Shown piece after piece: positions 63,289 through 64,000 of a stretch of DNA of 64,000 nt (position 1 is its first letter; each line of letters starts with the position of its first letter). Source of the DNA: Vibrio metschnikovii CIP 69.14 (GTDB taxonomy: Bacteria; Pseudomonadota; Gammaproteobacteria; Enterobacterales; Vibrionaceae); assembly GCF_000176155.1 (NCBI RefSeq), contig NZ_ACZO01000004.1, forward strand, positions 179,529-243,528, written 5' to 3'. Both the position numbers and the translations under genes were made by a program. The notes under the pieces were generated by a model. The model made no database searches. It was not told the origin of the DNA and saw only the letters and a program-made list of their open reading frames with translations.

Positions 63289-63408
63289 AAGCCTGGCGAT
63301 GTTCTACTCTCACATGGGGAGACCCCACACTACCATCGACGCTGTTTCGTTTCACTTCTGAGTTCGGCATGGGATCAGGTGGGTCCAAAACGCTATGGTC
63401 GCCAAGCA
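63289..63408 (-). rRNA. rrf: 5S ribosomal RNA, proximal copy
   Basis: Reads on the minus strand TGCTTGGCGACCATAGCG to CGCCAGGC, complete 5S. It follows the 23S gene after about 85 bases. It is nearly identical to the distal copy. Confidence 0.96.
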
Positions 63409-63493
63409 AATTTGGTTAATTCGGAAAGCTGTTTTTCATTCTCTACACATTCAATGCACTTCTTTGAGTCCACCAAAACCCCTTGGGTGTTGT

Positions 63494-64000
<507 letters not shown>

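Overview
The window is a chromosomal core region of a gamma-proteobacterium, most probably a Vibrio (family Vibrionaceae). The inference rests on the gene order (glnE, pit, cca, eno-pyrG-mazG-relA-rlmD, barA; acpS-pdxJ-recO-era-rnc-lepB-lepA-rpoE operon; ilvIH, acyl-CoA ligase, leuO, VC2487-type glycosyltransferase, leuABCD), on an ERIC element of Vibrio type, and on product sequences close to what I remember of Vibrio proteins. Almost every gene is intact; only glnE (left edge) and the 23S rRNA (right edge) are cut by the window. No insertion sequence, prophage, CRISPR array, integron cassette or toxin island was seen.

Layout. 1-8931: glnE (partial), a chemoreceptor with almost no ligand-binding domain, the triphosphatase ygiF, a phosphate-uptake pair (PhoU-like protein plus Pit), and ygiM-cca. 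8973-16802: a minus-strand housekeeping run, rlmD, relA, mazG, pyrG and eno. 17026-19815: the hybrid sensor kinase barA on the plus strand. 19831-28123: a complete kdpFABCDE potassium-uptake operon on the minus strand, visibly richer in A+T than its neighbours. It is bounded by a 46-bp palindrome on one side and a decayed ERIC-like repeat on the other, and so looks like an insert in the core backbone. 28126-37323: acpS, pdxJ, recO, era, rnc, lepB, lepA, then rseCBA-rpoE, all on the minus strand. 37651-42247: nadB, the sdhE-ygfX pair, ygfZ, a YbaK-type deacylase, a candidate small RNA and ytfK. 42349-49107: ubiI, ubiH, ygfB (minus), then zapA, 6S RNA, fau, rpiA and serA (plus). 49164-56792: ilvIH, an acyl-CoA ligase, leuO, and a glycosyltransferase/PAP2 phosphatase pair (minus). 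56943-62037: the leucine operon with its promoter, leader peptide, attenuator and leuABCD. 62168-64000: a DUF547 protein, then the 3' end of a minus-strand rRNA operon (23S, 5S, tRNA-Thr, second 5S).

Functional themes are stringent response and nucleotide pools (relA, mazG, pyrG, ytfK), envelope stress (rpoE-rseABC), branched-chain amino acid and serine synthesis (ilvIH, leuABCD, leuO, serA), ubiquinone synthesis (ubiH, ubiI), flavin and iron-sulfur enzyme maturation (sdhE, ygfZ) and ion uptake (pit, kdp).

I did not find an obviously new multi-gene system. The most interesting items are a structured, terminator-ended candidate sRNA between the YbaK-type gene and ytfK; a leu attenuator whose antiterminator can be read from the sequence; a perfect 13-bp terminator-like hairpin between kdpC and kdpD; and the little-characterised glycosyltransferase/PAP2 pair.
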